Shown: positions 48,400 to 55,805 of the stretch, one piece after another
Numbering within the stretch: the first letter of the stretch is position 1
How the letters are laid out: the number at the start of each line of letters is the position of its first letter
NCBI RefSeq assembly: GCF_030161395.1
Contig: NZ_BSST01000001.1
Coordinates: 3,968,001-4,032,000, forward strand
Direction: 5' to 3'
DNA length: 64,000 nucleotides
Origin: Thalassotalea insulae
GTDB taxonomy: Bacteria > Pseudomonadota > Gammaproteobacteria > Enterobacterales > Alteromonadaceae
Notes under the pieces: generated by a model
Database searches by the model: none
The model's input: the letters and a program-made list of their open reading frames with translations, nothing else
What the model was told of the DNA's origin: nothing
Position numbers and translations under genes: made by a program

Positions 48400-48466
48400 T
48401 TGAAATTATTAGTAGACAGGTTTACGACAGAAACCGAGAATTATTCCTACTAATAAGCTGTTATAC
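48400..48466 (+). other. attI recombination site (left limit uncertain)
   Basis: The crossover is G48460^TTATAC. The first cassette's own attC has R'' GTATAAC, the exact complement of GTTATAC, which shows that this site and not the nearby GTTAATA is the junction. The left part of attI cannot be delimited by eye. Confidence 0.75.
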
Positions 48467-48481
48467 GTTAATAGGAACATC

Positions 48482-49030
48482 ATGGCAGAACTGAAGTATA
48501 AAAAATTATTCTCTGGACTTATTGACGTTTGTTACAGTCAATTCTATATAGAGTCAGAAGATCCCGATGATTATGATTCTTGTGAAGAACAATTTAAGGG
48601 TCAAAATAATGGGCTTTGCGGTGCTGCTACTCCAGAACGCATATTTTTTACAGCTAGGCCAAAGGATTCAGTCATTGATCTCGATATTAATCTTTACGCG
48701 GAAAAGCCTGAAATCAATGAAGAGTATACAGATATAGTTGAAGTTTCATATCGCCCAGGTGAAGAACCTGTTTTTCTATGCCAGTGGGCTCACGAAGAAG
48801 TATATCCTCTAAACCTAGAGAAATGTGAGTATCGAGTTCGTTACTCTATTATCGGTTTAGACAACGACTACGACTATGATGAAGAGGATGATGAATATTT
48901 TCAAAAGCCGGTACCAGGGCAAAAGTATCTCATCGAAATTTGGCCCCAAGAGAAAAGTCAGGATCAGATTATTAAGCAAACCTCTATGGAAGCTGCCTAT
49001 TGGCATAAAGAACGGGGTTCGAGAAAATAA
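48482..49030 (+). CDS. Cassette 1: acidic protein of unknown function
   Basis: 182 residues, cassette span 48461-49125. It is the integrase-proximal, probably best-expressed cassette. The protein is soluble and very acidic (IESEDPDDYDSCEEQ; LDNDYDYDEEDDEYF) with a conserved-looking core FFTARPKDSVIDLDINLYAE and FLCQWAHEEVYPL. AGGA precedes the ATG. I do not recognise the family. The acidic surface would suit DNA mimicry, but that is speculation. Confidence 0.75.
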   Translation: MAELKYKKLFSGLIDVCYSQFYIESEDPDDYDSCEEQFKGQNNGLCGAATPERIFFTARPKDSVIDLDINLYAEKPEINEEYTDIVEVSYRPGEEPVFLCQWAHEEVYPLNLEKCEYRVRYSIIGLDNDYDYDEEDDEYFQKPVPGQKYLIEIWPQEKSQDQIIKQTSMEAAYWHKERGSRK

Positions 49031-49031
49031 C

Positions 49032-49131
49032 GTATAACAAGTCATTAAAGCAGGACAAAAAACAGTTGGCTTTTGCTCCTTCGTCGCTAATTTTAGCCAA
49101 CAATTTTTTGCCTCTTAATGAGGCGTTATAA
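49032..49131 (+). other. attC 1
   Basis: R'' GTATAAC at 49032; stem GTTGGC...GCCAAC; R' GTTATAA at 49125. The cassette's first 11 bases match its end as a complement. Confidence 0.9.
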
Positions 49132-49168
49132 GCCTTTAAAGTTTGGAGTAATTTCATGGGTAGATGTT

Positions 49169-49855
49169 TTGATTGAATATTTATTGCCTTTTGTCGAAGA
49201 ATTATCTCGTCTCTGTTTAACTTGGGGCCCTTTAATCGTTATAGCTTTAATGGCGATAGAAAGCTCTTTTATTCCCTTTCCAAGTGAAATTGTAATTATT
49301 CCCGCGGGTTTTATGGCTGCGAGGGGGGAGTTCTATCCAGGAACTGACATAGAATATGCGGTTGCTTTAATAGTTTTAGGTGGGGTAGCAGGTTCACTAA
49401 TAGGTGCTTCCATCAATTATTTTCTTTCTCTTAAGCTTGGACGTCCTTTCCTGTATCGCTGGGGAAAGTATTTTTTCATTGATTCAGATAAATTAAAAAG
49501 AGCGGAATCTATTTTTTGTCAATATGGCGATTTGGCAACTTTTGTTTGTCGGCTTATTCCTGTTGTACGGCAACTTATTTCAATTCCTGCTGGAATATCA
49601 AAAATGAATTTTTACCGGTTTTCTATATTTACTTCGCTTGGCTCCTGTATTTGGGTTGTTATTCTTACTGTGGTAGGTTACCAACTTGGAGTATCATCAG
49701 AAAATATCGGGTATCGTGAACTTCTTAACGAAAGTAAAATTCTAATTAATGAAAACTTTAGTTTAATACTTCTTGGTTGCTCAATATTAATTGCTAGTTA
49801 TATTTTAATTCATAAATATGTGATTGGAAAAGTAGCTATCCCAAATGGTGAATAG
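49169..49855 (+). CDS. Cassette 2: DedA-family membrane protein
   Basis: About 228 residues with the DedA/VTT domain: MAIESSFIPFPSEIVIIPAGFMAARG, GGVAGSLIGASINYFLSLKLG, and CRLIPVVRQLISIPAGISKMNFYRFSIFT. DedA proteins are lipid scramblases/flippases supporting envelope homeostasis. Start is unclear: an in-frame ATG at 49118 lies in the preceding attC, so it is not the cassette's own. TTG at 49169 overlaps the stop of a six-codon ORF (ATG 49155, GGAG before it), suggesting coupled translation. Confidence 0.85.
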   Translation: MIEYLLPFVEELSRLCLTWGPLIVIALMAIESSFIPFPSEIVIIPAGFMAARGEFYPGTDIEYAVALIVLGGVAGSLIGASINYFLSLKLGRPFLYRWGKYFFIDSDKLKRAESIFCQYGDLATFVCRLIPVVRQLISIPAGISKMNFYRFSIFTSLGSCIWVVILTVVGYQLGVSSENIGYRELLNESKILINENFSLILLGCSILIASYILIHKYVIGKVAIPNGE

Positions 49856-49857
49856 GC

Positions 49858-49956
49858 TTATAACAAGCCATTAAACAGGGACAAAAAACAGTTGGCTTTT
49901 GCTCCTTCGTCGCTATTTTAGCCAACAATTTTTTGCCCATTAATGGGGCGTTATAT
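49858..49956 (+). other. attC 2
   Basis: R'' TTATAAC at 49858, R' GTTATAT at 49950; ends cassette 2 (49126-49950). The preceding GGC extends the complement with the cassette start GTTATAAGCC. Confidence 0.9.
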
Positions 49957-50337
49957 GTTGTTCAGAATTCTATGGTTGGTTGCTTCGTTAAAGGTTTAAC
50001 GTGGTTTTATCAAAGGGTTTATTTAAGGTTTTAAACTTGGTGTTGTTTAACAAATTTGTTCAAAGTAACATTAGGTTAGGGCGCACTTAAAAGGTATTTA
50101 CTCAATCAGGTTAATGGATTAACGTCACATTTCTTTTTCTATTAGCTTGTTAAACTTTTAAGTGTGTTTATAAATTTAAACTATGTGGTTTAATCAAGTG
50201 CTCAGGTGTTGGCGGCAGTGCCGCGAAAGCTTGGTTTAACATATAACAAGCAATTAAAGCGGGACTTTTTACAGTTTGCTCGGTTTCGCTGCGCTACACA
50301 TTTTAGCAAACTATTAAAAAGCCCCTTAATGTGGGCG
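49951..50337 (+). repeat. Cassette 3: ORF-less cassette type A, copy 1
   Basis: 387 bp with no convincing ORF. It holds a 10-bp inverted repeat CACTTAAAAG/CTTTTAAGTG (50084, 50155) around GTTAATGGATTAAC (50110), a TTGTTA-16-TATAAA promoter-like pair (50147, 50169) pointing to cassette 4, and a hairpin GCGGC-AGT-GCCGC (50212-50224). Six further copies follow in the array. Confidence 0.85.
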
Positions 50338-50343
50338 TTATAT
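50241..50343 (+). other. attC 3
   Basis: R'' ATATAAC, R' GTTATAT. The attC body is almost identical in all type A copies (AAGCAATTAAAGCGGGAC onward). Confidence 0.9.
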
Positions 50344-50362
50344 TGCAAAGGAGTGCGTCTAA

Positions 50363-50824
50363 ATCAACAAGCGCAGTAAAGAAATAGATTACGAGGTTTT
50401 TTATCTCGTTAGTCCCATAGTAGTAATCTATTTCTTATTTAAAGTGGAACTAATTTTGTCGTTAACGAACGACTTAAGAAGTTGTATTTATTTGAAATGG
50501 CAATTGACTACCAATAGCTACTTTGATCCTTATTTTGTTTTTCTCGGAATTGCTATTCTATTTTTTGTTTGGTTTTTATTGCTGAGCAAAAAAGTAGTAA
50601 CTAGGTCTACAAAGAGTAACTGGATTTTCGTATTCGTAGGTATCGTGTTTTTCTTTTATTGGTTTAGGGCTTTCTACGGTATGTGGTGGTACTTCGAGCT
50701 AGAACGTGAAGTTATTACTAAATCAGAATTTGTTGATTTAACAGGTGGTTTTCCTGACAAATTTCCATTTAATAGTTCATTTTATCAAATGGATAGTAGT
50801 AAACTTTGCAATATAACAAGGTAA
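50363..50824 (+). CDS. Cassette 4: membrane protein of unknown function, probable ATC start
   Basis: If read from ATC 50363, nine bases after AAAGGAG, the protein has 153 residues and begins NKRSKEIDYEVFYLVSPIVVIYFLFK, with three membrane helices. The first normal start in frame is GTG 50444, which has no ribosome site and would cut off the first helix. An in-frame TAA directly precedes the ATC. The last residues (CNITR) are encoded inside attC 4. A 14-bp inverted repeat lies within the 5' part. No family recognised. Confidence 0.55.
   Translation: MNKRSKEIDYEVFYLVSPIVVIYFLFKVELILSLTNDLRSCIYLKWQLTTNSYFDPYFVFLGIAILFFVWFLLLSKKVVTRSTKSNWIFVFVGIVFFFYWFRAFYGMWWYFELEREVITKSEFVDLTGGFPDKFPFNSSFYQMDSSKLCNITR
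50379..50436 (+). repeat. 14-bp inverted repeat in the 5' part of cassette 4
   Basis: AAGAAATAGATTAC (50379-50392) and GTAATCTATTTCTT (50423-50436) are perfect complements; ACGAG/CTCGT pairs inside. In mRNA this would form a strong hairpin close to the start region. Confidence 0.7.
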
Positions 50825-50912
50825 TTATGGATGGGACGTCTAAAGCTTGGCTGGCGCTCATTCTTCGCGATTATAGCCAAGCATTTATACGCCCCATATT
50901 ACGGCGTTAGGT
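50811..50912 (+). other. attC 4
   Basis: R'' ATATAAC, R' GTTAGGT. Cassette 4 spans 50338-50906; its ends are complementary over 14 bases (GTTATATTGCAAAG), the longest in the array. Confidence 0.9.
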
Positions 50913-50927
50913 GCCTAGGAGAGGTAG

Positions 50928-51386
50928 TTGGAAGTCTACGAAGTTAAATGGAAAGAGCTAGCGAAATTTATGACGCGGCAGCTGTTTGTTATTCTGTCCG
51001 TGGGATTTATTCTGTTGATGCTAGTTAGACTAGTTTCTACAGGTTTCGATATAGCCGTGACTTTTGAGCATATAAAGTTATCTCATGTTCCAATCGCTTT
51101 TCTTATCATTTTCGTTTTTAGCTTAACTTTCGCGTTTTTAATCAGCGTACTATTAAAATGTGCGAGAGTTACAATAGAAAATGGGGTAATAACCGGTAGA
51201 AATTATTGGCTGTTCAAAAGAAGTTTTGAATTAGTTTCAATCAAAAAAGCGTTTCCATTTAATAGTAACGGAATGCCAGTTGTAATTGTCGATGCAGGTA
51301 AAAAAGGTGAAATCCATATTCCTGTCCATATTGAAAAATCAGAAGAGCTTTTCGCTCTATTGGATAATTACCAAAACGGCACCTAA
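50928..51386 (+). CDS. Cassette 5: two-helix membrane protein with PH-like domain
   Basis: 152 residues from TTG, with AGGAGAGG just before. Two membrane helices (LFVILSVGFILLMLVRLV; VPIAFLIIFVFSLTFAFLISV) are followed by a cytoplasmic beta-rich part (VTIENGVITGRNYWLFKRSFELVSIKKAF) like bacterial PH domains. The layout resembles cassette 19. The stop codon TAA is part of R''. Function unknown. Confidence 0.75.
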   Translation: MEVYEVKWKELAKFMTRQLFVILSVGFILLMLVRLVSTGFDIAVTFEHIKLSHVPIAFLIIFVFSLTFAFLISVLLKCARVTIENGVITGRNYWLFKRSFELVSIKKAFPFNSNGMPVVIVDAGKKGEIHIPVHIEKSEELFALLDNYQNGT

Positions 51387-51484
51387 CAAGCTGTTTAAGC
51401 ACGGGACTGCTAACGTTTGGCTCGGTTTCGCTTCGCTACACATTTTAGCCAAACATTAATCAGCCCCTTAACAGGGCGTTATGT
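51381..51484 (+). other. attC 5
   Basis: R'' ACCTAAC, R' GTTATGT. Ends cassette 5 (50907-51478) and supplies its stop codon. Confidence 0.9.
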
Positions 51485-51864
51485 GTTTTTCAGAATTCAC
51501 TGGTTAGCAACTTCGTTCAAGCATCAAATTTGCTCAATCAAATAATTCGCAACGCATTAAAAATTTGGTGTTGTTTAAACAAATCGTTTTAAGTAACATC
51601 AAGTTAGGTTGTACTTAAAAGGTATTTTTTATTTAGGTTAATGGATTAACATCACATTTCTTTTTCTATTAGCCGATTAAACTTTTAAGTGTGTTTATAA
51701 ATTTAAACTATGTGGTTTAATCAAATGCTCAGGTTTTGGCGGCAGTGCCGCGAGAGTTGGGCTAACCACATAACAAGCAATTAAAGCGGGACTTTTTACA
51801 GTTTGCTCGGTTTCGCTGCGCTACACATTGTAGCAAACTAATAAAAAGCCCCTTAATGTGGGCG
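51479..51864 (+). repeat. Cassette 6: ORF-less type A, copy 2
   Basis: 386 bp, same as cassette 3 with differences mainly in the first 100 bases. Keeps CACTTAAAAG-like and CTTTTAAGTG arms imperfectly (TACTTAAAAGG), ATTAAC, and the GCGGC-AGT-GCCGC hairpin; the -35-like hexamer is altered to CGATTA. Confidence 0.85.
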
Positions 51865-51870
51865 TTATAT
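51768..51870 (+). other. attC 6
   Basis: R'' ACATAAC, R' GTTATAT. R'' differs from other type A copies and matches this cassette's start GTTATGTG, so the ends have changed together. Confidence 0.9.
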
Positions 51871-51885
51871 AACTATGGAAGGCTC

Positions 51886-52191
51886 ATGAGTTATCAGGAA
51901 GATAGAGACGAAATATTAAAAGAGCAGCAAATTTATCAAAATGCGGCAAATACTTTATGGGTTGTTTTATTCTTAATGTTTGCAGGTGTAGTTTGGTTTC
52001 CAGATTACGCATTTCCAATTGTAATTGTAGCCGTTCTAGTACTTGGTTTAAGTTTTTACTTTGTACGTACCGCTCGTAAAAACAATTTAACTTGTTCCAA
52101 ATGTAATCTTAACCTTGTGCCTATAGTCTTAGAGCTTGGTAAGAAATCTGAGCAATGTTATTGTCCGGCTTGTGGTAACAAAGTTATATAA
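51886..52191 (+). CDS. Cassette 7: small membrane protein with zinc ribbon
   Basis: 101 residues. An N-terminal acidic helix (YQEDRDEILKEQQIYQ), two membrane helices (TLWVVLFLMFAGVVWF; FPIVIVAVLVLGLSFYFV) and a C-terminal zinc-ribbon CSKC...CPACG. Start at ATG 51886 after GGAAGG; an in-frame start at 51856 would lie in the attC. The stop TAA is in R''. The next cassette encodes the same kind of protein. Function unknown. Confidence 0.75.
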   Translation: MSYQEDRDEILKEQQIYQNAANTLWVVLFLMFAGVVWFPDYAFPIVIVAVLVLGLSFYFVRTARKNNLTCSKCNLNLVPIVLELGKKSEQCYCPACGNKVI

Positions 52192-52290
52192 CAAGCCATT
52201 ACAGTAGCGGGACTGCTAACAGCTTGCTCGGTTCCGCTTCGCTTCACAATTTTAGCAAGCTATTATCAGCCCCTGAATGGGGCGTTAGGT
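52186..52290 (+). other. attC 7
   Basis: R'' ATATAAC, R' GTTAGGT. Ends cassette 7 (51865-52284). Confidence 0.9.
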
Positions 52291-52310
52291 GAACTACAGG
52301 GATTGGTGTT

Positions 52311-52640
52311 TTGAATAAGTTTTTGTTTAATTATTATTGGTTAGCATCATCAATTACAGCTAAATTGTTTTGGCTTATTCTTCCTATTATTTTCATAGCA
52401 ATAAACCTGTTTATCCCTTTTATAATTTTTGTAGTCGCTCTTGGCTGGTCGGCGATCATGATTACAGCTTTTTATAAATGTCCTAGTTGTAATAAACGAG
52501 CTTTAGTTCATTCTGGTACTGTAGTTAAGCTACTTGAATCTAATCGTAGTAAATTCCAAACTTGGCTTTTACCTAATGAGTTTGTTTATAAATATTTTTA
52601 TTGCTGCAAGTGTGGGCATAAAATACAATCGAAAGCGTAG
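52311..52640 (+). CDS. Cassette 8: small membrane protein with zinc ribbon
   Basis: 109 residues from TTG (weak ribosome site CAGGGA). Two membrane helices (LFWLILPIIFIAINLFI; FIIFVVALGWSAIMITAF) followed by CPSC and, 45 residues on, CCKCGH, which can form a zinc ribbon. Similar layout to cassette 7 but no close sequence match. Function unknown. Confidence 0.7.
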   Translation: MNKFLFNYYWLASSITAKLFWLILPIIFIAINLFIPFIIFVVALGWSAIMITAFYKCPSCNKRALVHSGTVVKLLESNRSKFQTWLLPNEFVYKYFYCCKCGHKIQSKA

Positions 52641-52656
52641 TTTGGTGTATTGTTCA

Positions 52657-52753
52657 CCTAACAAGCTAATAAACAAGGACAAAAAACAGTTTGCTGTTTT
52701 CGTTCCTCAACATTTTAGCAAACAATTTTTTGCCCATTATTAGGGCGTTAGCA
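52657..52753 (+). other. attC 8
   Basis: R'' ACCTAAC, R' GTTAGCA. Ends cassette 8 (52285-52747); the inner stem uses GTTTGC/GCAAAC. Confidence 0.9.
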
Positions 52754-52765
52754 CTTCAAGGAAGT

Positions 52766-53083
52766 ATGATGAAAATTTGGAAACTATGTGCATTATTATA
52801 TATACCATTATCTGGAGTTAGTTTTGCTCAAAGCGATATCGAAATAGCTTTGACTAATTTAGGTGATTGCTTAAATGAAATAGCTACAAAAGAATTAGAA
52901 AGTGGAAAATCAAACCCAGTATTAGCAACTGCTTTATTAACAAGTGTGTACAAAAATATAGGACATGATGAAGGCTCAATAAAAAACGTTGAGGATAAAT
53001 ATCTCAAATTGTATAGAAAAGCTAACGATAGTTGTTCTAAACAAATAGCTGAAGTTAAAAGGCTTCTTAAAGAGAAGAGCTAA
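52766..53083 (+). CDS. Cassette 9: small secreted protein of unknown function
   Basis: 105 residues with a signal peptide ending GVSFAQ, so probably periplasmic. The mature part is helical with two cysteines (LGDCLNEIATKELES; NDSCSKQIAEVKRLLKEK) that could pair. AAGGAAG precedes two adjacent ATG codons. The stop TAA is in R''. Confidence 0.75.
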   Translation: MMKIWKLCALLYIPLSGVSFAQSDIEIALTNLGDCLNEIATKELESGKSNPVLATALLTSVYKNIGHDEGSIKNVEDKYLKLYRKANDSCSKQIAEVKRLLKEKS

Positions 53084-53182
53084 CAAGCCATTACAGTAAC
53101 GGGACTGCTAACAGCTTGCTCGGTTCCGCTTCGCTTCACAATTTTAGCAAGCTATTATCAGCCCCTGAATGGGGCGTTATAT
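53078..53182 (+). other. attC 9
   Basis: R'' AGCTAAC, R' GTTATAT. R'' has one mismatch to the cassette start GTTAGCA; the flanking four bases still pair, suggesting a recent point change. Confidence 0.88.
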
Positions 53183-53564
53183 GTTTTCATGAATTCTGTG
53201 GTTGGTTGCTTCGTTTAAGGTTAACTTTGTGCAATCAAACAATTCAATTTGGTTTTTAAACCGTGGTGTTGTTTAACAAATTTGTTCAAAGTAACATTAG
53301 GCTAGGGCGCACTTAAAAGGTATTTACTCAATCAGGTTAATGGATTAACGTCACATTTCTTTTTCTATTAGCTTGTTAAACTTTTAAGTGTGTTTATAAA
53401 TTTAAACTATGTGGTTTAATCAAGTGCTCAGGTGTTGGCGGCAGTGCCGCGAAAGCTTGGTTTAACATATAACAAGCAATTAAAGCGGGACTTTTTACAG
53501 TTTGCTCGGTTTCGCTGCGCTACACAATTTTAGCAAACTAATAAAAAGCCCCTTAATGTGGGCG
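53177..53564 (+). repeat. Cassette 10: ORF-less type A, copy 3
   Basis: 388 bp; starts GTTTTCATGAATTCTGTGG. Keeps both inverted repeats, the GCGGC hairpin and the TTGTTA-16-TATAAA pair. It is followed by a type B ORF-less cassette, the only such A-B junction in this order. Confidence 0.85.
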
Positions 53565-53570
53565 TTATAT
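53467..53570 (+). other. attC 10
   Basis: R'' ATATAAC, R' GTTATAT; type A attC body. Confidence 0.9.
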
Positions 53571-53882
53571 ACCGCAACTAATTCAATATAAAACGCTATC
53601 AGGTTTATTCGTTTTTATTAGCATTTAGTAGTGAATTCTTTGGGTATATTTTAGATTTTATTATTTGTAATGCTTTGGCAAGTAAAGCTGTAAATTCTGT
53701 AATATTCGCGTTCAGGTTTACGTTGCGGTAGTGTTGCAGTTATAGTAGTAAAACGTAGTGTAACTAACTGGTTTGGTTGCACATATTAAAAAATATATAA
53801 CAAGGCGTTCAATCGGACTTAAAAAGCTTGGCCATCGCTTCGCGATTATAGCCAAACATTTTTAATCCGCTTAACAGGGGCG
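53565..53882 (+). repeat. Cassette 11: ORF-less cassette type B, copy 1
   Basis: 318 bp with no convincing ORF. It begins TTATATACCGCAACTAATTC and contains a promoter-like TTTACG-18-TATAGT pair near its 3' third. Two more copies follow. This copy differs in the stretch AGATTTTATTATTTGTAA. Confidence 0.8.
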
Positions 53883-53888
53883 TTATAT
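53795..53888 (+). other. attC 11
   Basis: R'' ATATAAC, R' GTTATAT. Its body (GGCGTTCAATCGGACTTAAAAAGC) differs from those of the other two type B copies, so this cassette has a recombined or diverged attC. Confidence 0.88.
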
Positions 53889-54269
53889 GTTGTTCAGAAT
53901 TCTATGGTTGGTTGCTTCGTTAAAGGTTTAACGTGGTTTTATCAAAGGGTTTATTTAAGGTTTTAAACTTGGTGTTGTTTAACAAATTTGTTCAAAGTAA
54001 CATTAGGTTAGGGCGCACTTAAAAGGTATTTACTCAATCAGGTTAATGGATTAACGTCACATTTCTTTTTCTATTAGCTTGTTAAACTTTTAAGTGTGTT
54101 TATAAATTTAAACTATGTGGTTTAATCAAGTGCTCAGGTGTTGGCGGCAGTGCCGCGAAAGCTTGGTTTAACATATAACAAGCAATTAAAGCGGGACTTT
54201 TTACAGTTTGCTCGGTTTCGCTGCGCTACACATTTTAGCAAACTATTAAAAAGCCCCTTAATGTGGGCG
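53883..54269 (+). repeat. Cassette 12: ORF-less type A, copy 4
   Basis: 387 bp, practically identical to copy 1 (cassette 3) over its full length, including the attC. It precedes cassette 13. Confidence 0.85.
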
Positions 54270-54275
54270 TTAGGG
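54173..54275 (+). other. attC 12
   Basis: R'' ATATAAC, R' GTTAGGG; type A body. Confidence 0.9.
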
Positions 54276-54291
54276 TTTCAGGGAGGTTCCA

Positions 54292-54807
54292 ATCAAATAT
54301 CTAGCATTTTTAATCGTTTTTCTATCTTTCACATCCTTTGCTCAAAAATATGAGTACTCAACAATTTATGGCACAACGGTAAATATTTCTGTTGATGAAG
54401 AAAAACAAGAGTGTAGAACACAAATGTTTGATGTAATTAGCATAACTAAAAACTGTGGTTGGGACATCGATAAAGAAATAAATATCATAGGTAATAACCT
54501 ACGTATAAAATTATTAAATGATAATATTTCTCGTGGTTATCATGAGTGGGCAGACGAATTCGGGACTTATAAAGTACAAACGGTTAAAGAGTTAAATTTA
54601 CTTACTCATAAATTTGAAAACGTATATGTTGTACTATTTTTCCAACAAACGCCTTACCCTGCGGTCTATTTAACATTAATAAATCGTCAAGTTGGTATTA
54701 TTGGCTTTGGTCGTAGAACTGAAGCATATCCAAATCTAGAAATTACTGATTTAGCTTTTATAAACGGTGATTGTGGTTTTGCTGGGGCTTGTAACAAGAA
54801 ACCCTAA
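54292..54807 (+). CDS. Cassette 13: secreted protein of unknown function, probable ATC start
   Basis: Read from ATC 54292, the product has 171 residues and starts with a classic signal peptide (KYLAFLIVFLSFTSFAQ). GGAGG lies five bases before the ATC, ideal for a start codon. No ATG, GTG or TTG occurs in this frame between the in-frame TAG at 54271 and ATG 54424, which would remove the signal peptide. The mature part has four or more cysteines (QECRTQ, KNCGWD, NGDCGFAGACNKK). The stop is in R''. Family unknown. Confidence 0.6.
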   Translation: MKYLAFLIVFLSFTSFAQKYEYSTIYGTTVNISVDEEKQECRTQMFDVISITKNCGWDIDKEINIIGNNLRIKLLNDNISRGYHEWADEFGTYKVQTVKELNLLTHKFENVYVVLFFQQTPYPAVYLTLINRQVGIIGFGRRTEAYPNLEITDLAFINGDCGFAGACNKKP

Positions 54808-54900
54808 CAAGCTGTTAAACAAGGACAAAAAACAGTTGGTTTTGCTCCGTCGTCGCTAATTTTAACCAACTATTTTTTGCCTGTTAACAGGGCGTTATGC
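54802..54900 (+). other. attC 13
   Basis: R'' CCCTAAC, R' GTTATGC. Cassette 13 is 54270-54894; ends complementary over 11 bases (GTTAGGGTTTC). Confidence 0.9.
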
Positions 54901-54912
54901 ATTCACGGAAGT

Positions 54913-55353
54913 ATGGCGAAAATGCCGATGATTGAGAATCGAAAAGAATATTATCGCAAATGTAAGTGCGGTAGAGATCACGAGAATAAATTTATCCGTG
55001 GTATGTTTAAATATAGTGATGAAGGTGAAACTGCTTTTTGTCTTGCTATGCTTGAGCATCAAAACGACCGCCATATTTGGCTTTCATTTATTACAGGTGA
55101 ATGGCCAAACACCAATCAAGAAGATTGCGCAGTCACTTGTCATATCTATACAAATGAAAAAGGTCGAATTTTCACAATTCAAAATGGTGAGGACTCTCCA
55201 TTTAGTAATGACGATATTTTCGACTGTTATCAAGTTACACGCGAACAAGTATTGGCGGTTAATGGCGCTAAAGAGTGGTTTATAGATACTTATTTATCGC
55301 TATTTAAAACAGATGATGAGATTGGGAACTACTTGGTAGCAGAGAATGCATAA
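54913..55353 (+). CDS. Cassette 14: soluble protein of unknown function
   Basis: 146 residues. ATG 54913 with CGGAAG before it; an earlier in-frame start at 54877 lies in the attC. KCKCGRDHENK near the N-terminus is a possible metal site. The middle (FCLAMLEHQNDRHIWLSFITGEW) and end (REQVLAVNGAKEWFIDTYLSLFKTDDEI) suggest an alpha/beta fold. The stop is in R''. No family recognised. Confidence 0.72.
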   Translation: MAKMPMIENRKEYYRKCKCGRDHENKFIRGMFKYSDEGETAFCLAMLEHQNDRHIWLSFITGEWPNTNQEDCAVTCHIYTNEKGRIFTIQNGEDSPFSNDDIFDCYQVTREQVLAVNGAKEWFIDTYLSLFKTDDEIGNYLVAENA

Positions 55354-55460
55354 CAAGTTGCTCAAGTTCGTTCGTAAACTCACTGGGACAATTAACAGTT
55401 GGCTTGGCGCTTCGCGCAAGTATAGCCAACAGTCAATTGCCCCTTAGCAAAGCGTTATAT
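55348..55460 (+). other. attC 14
   Basis: R'' GCATAAC, R' GTTATAT. At 113 bp it is the longest intact attC; an extra segment (GTTCGTTCGTAAACTC) lies before the inner stem. Confidence 0.88.
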
Positions 55461-55776
55461 ACCGCAACTAATTCAATATAAAACGCTATCAGGTTTATTC
55501 GTTTTTATTAGCATTTAGTAGTGAATTCTTTGGGTATATTTTTAGGTTTAGTTTTGCAATGCTTCGGCAAATAAAGCTGTAAATTCTATAGTATTCGCGT
55601 TCAGGTTTACGTTGCGGTAGTGTTGCAGTTATAGTAGTAAAACGTAGTGTAACTAACTGGTTTGGTTGCACATATTAAAAAATATATAACAAGGCATTCA
55701 ATCGGACAATTTACAGTTGGCTTTTGTTCGTGCCTCACATATTTTAGCCAACAATAAATAGCCGCTTAATGTGGCG
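55455..55776 (+). repeat. Cassette 15: ORF-less type B, copy 2
   Basis: 322 bp, nearly identical to copy 3 (63549) and with the same attC body (GGCATTCAATCGGACAATT). Confidence 0.82.
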
Positions 55777-55782
55777 TTAGCT
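55684..55782 (+). other. attC 15
   Basis: R'' ATATAAC, R' GTTAGCT. Confidence 0.9.
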
Positions 55783-55805
55783 TTCAATATAACTAGGATT
55801 TACCG

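Noticed and set aside
48467..48475. GTTAATA at 48468 as the attI crossover
   Set aside because: The R'' of attC 1 is the complement of GTTATAC, and 11 bases of complement fit only the junction at 48460.
49118..49168. ATG at 49118 as the start of the DedA gene
   Set aside because: It lies inside the attC of the preceding cassette, so it does not belong to this cassette and would change on each move.
49951..50250. A 24-residue minus-strand ORF (MLNQAFAALPP...) over the type A hairpin as a conserved micropeptide
   Set aside because: The diverged copy 5 has a stop inside it, while the hairpin pairing is kept by a compensatory change. RNA structure explains the data better.
54138..54353. A 71-codon ORF from the end of a type A cassette into cassette 13
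   Set aside because: It crosses a cassette junction, translates attC sequence and is not kept in the other type A copies.
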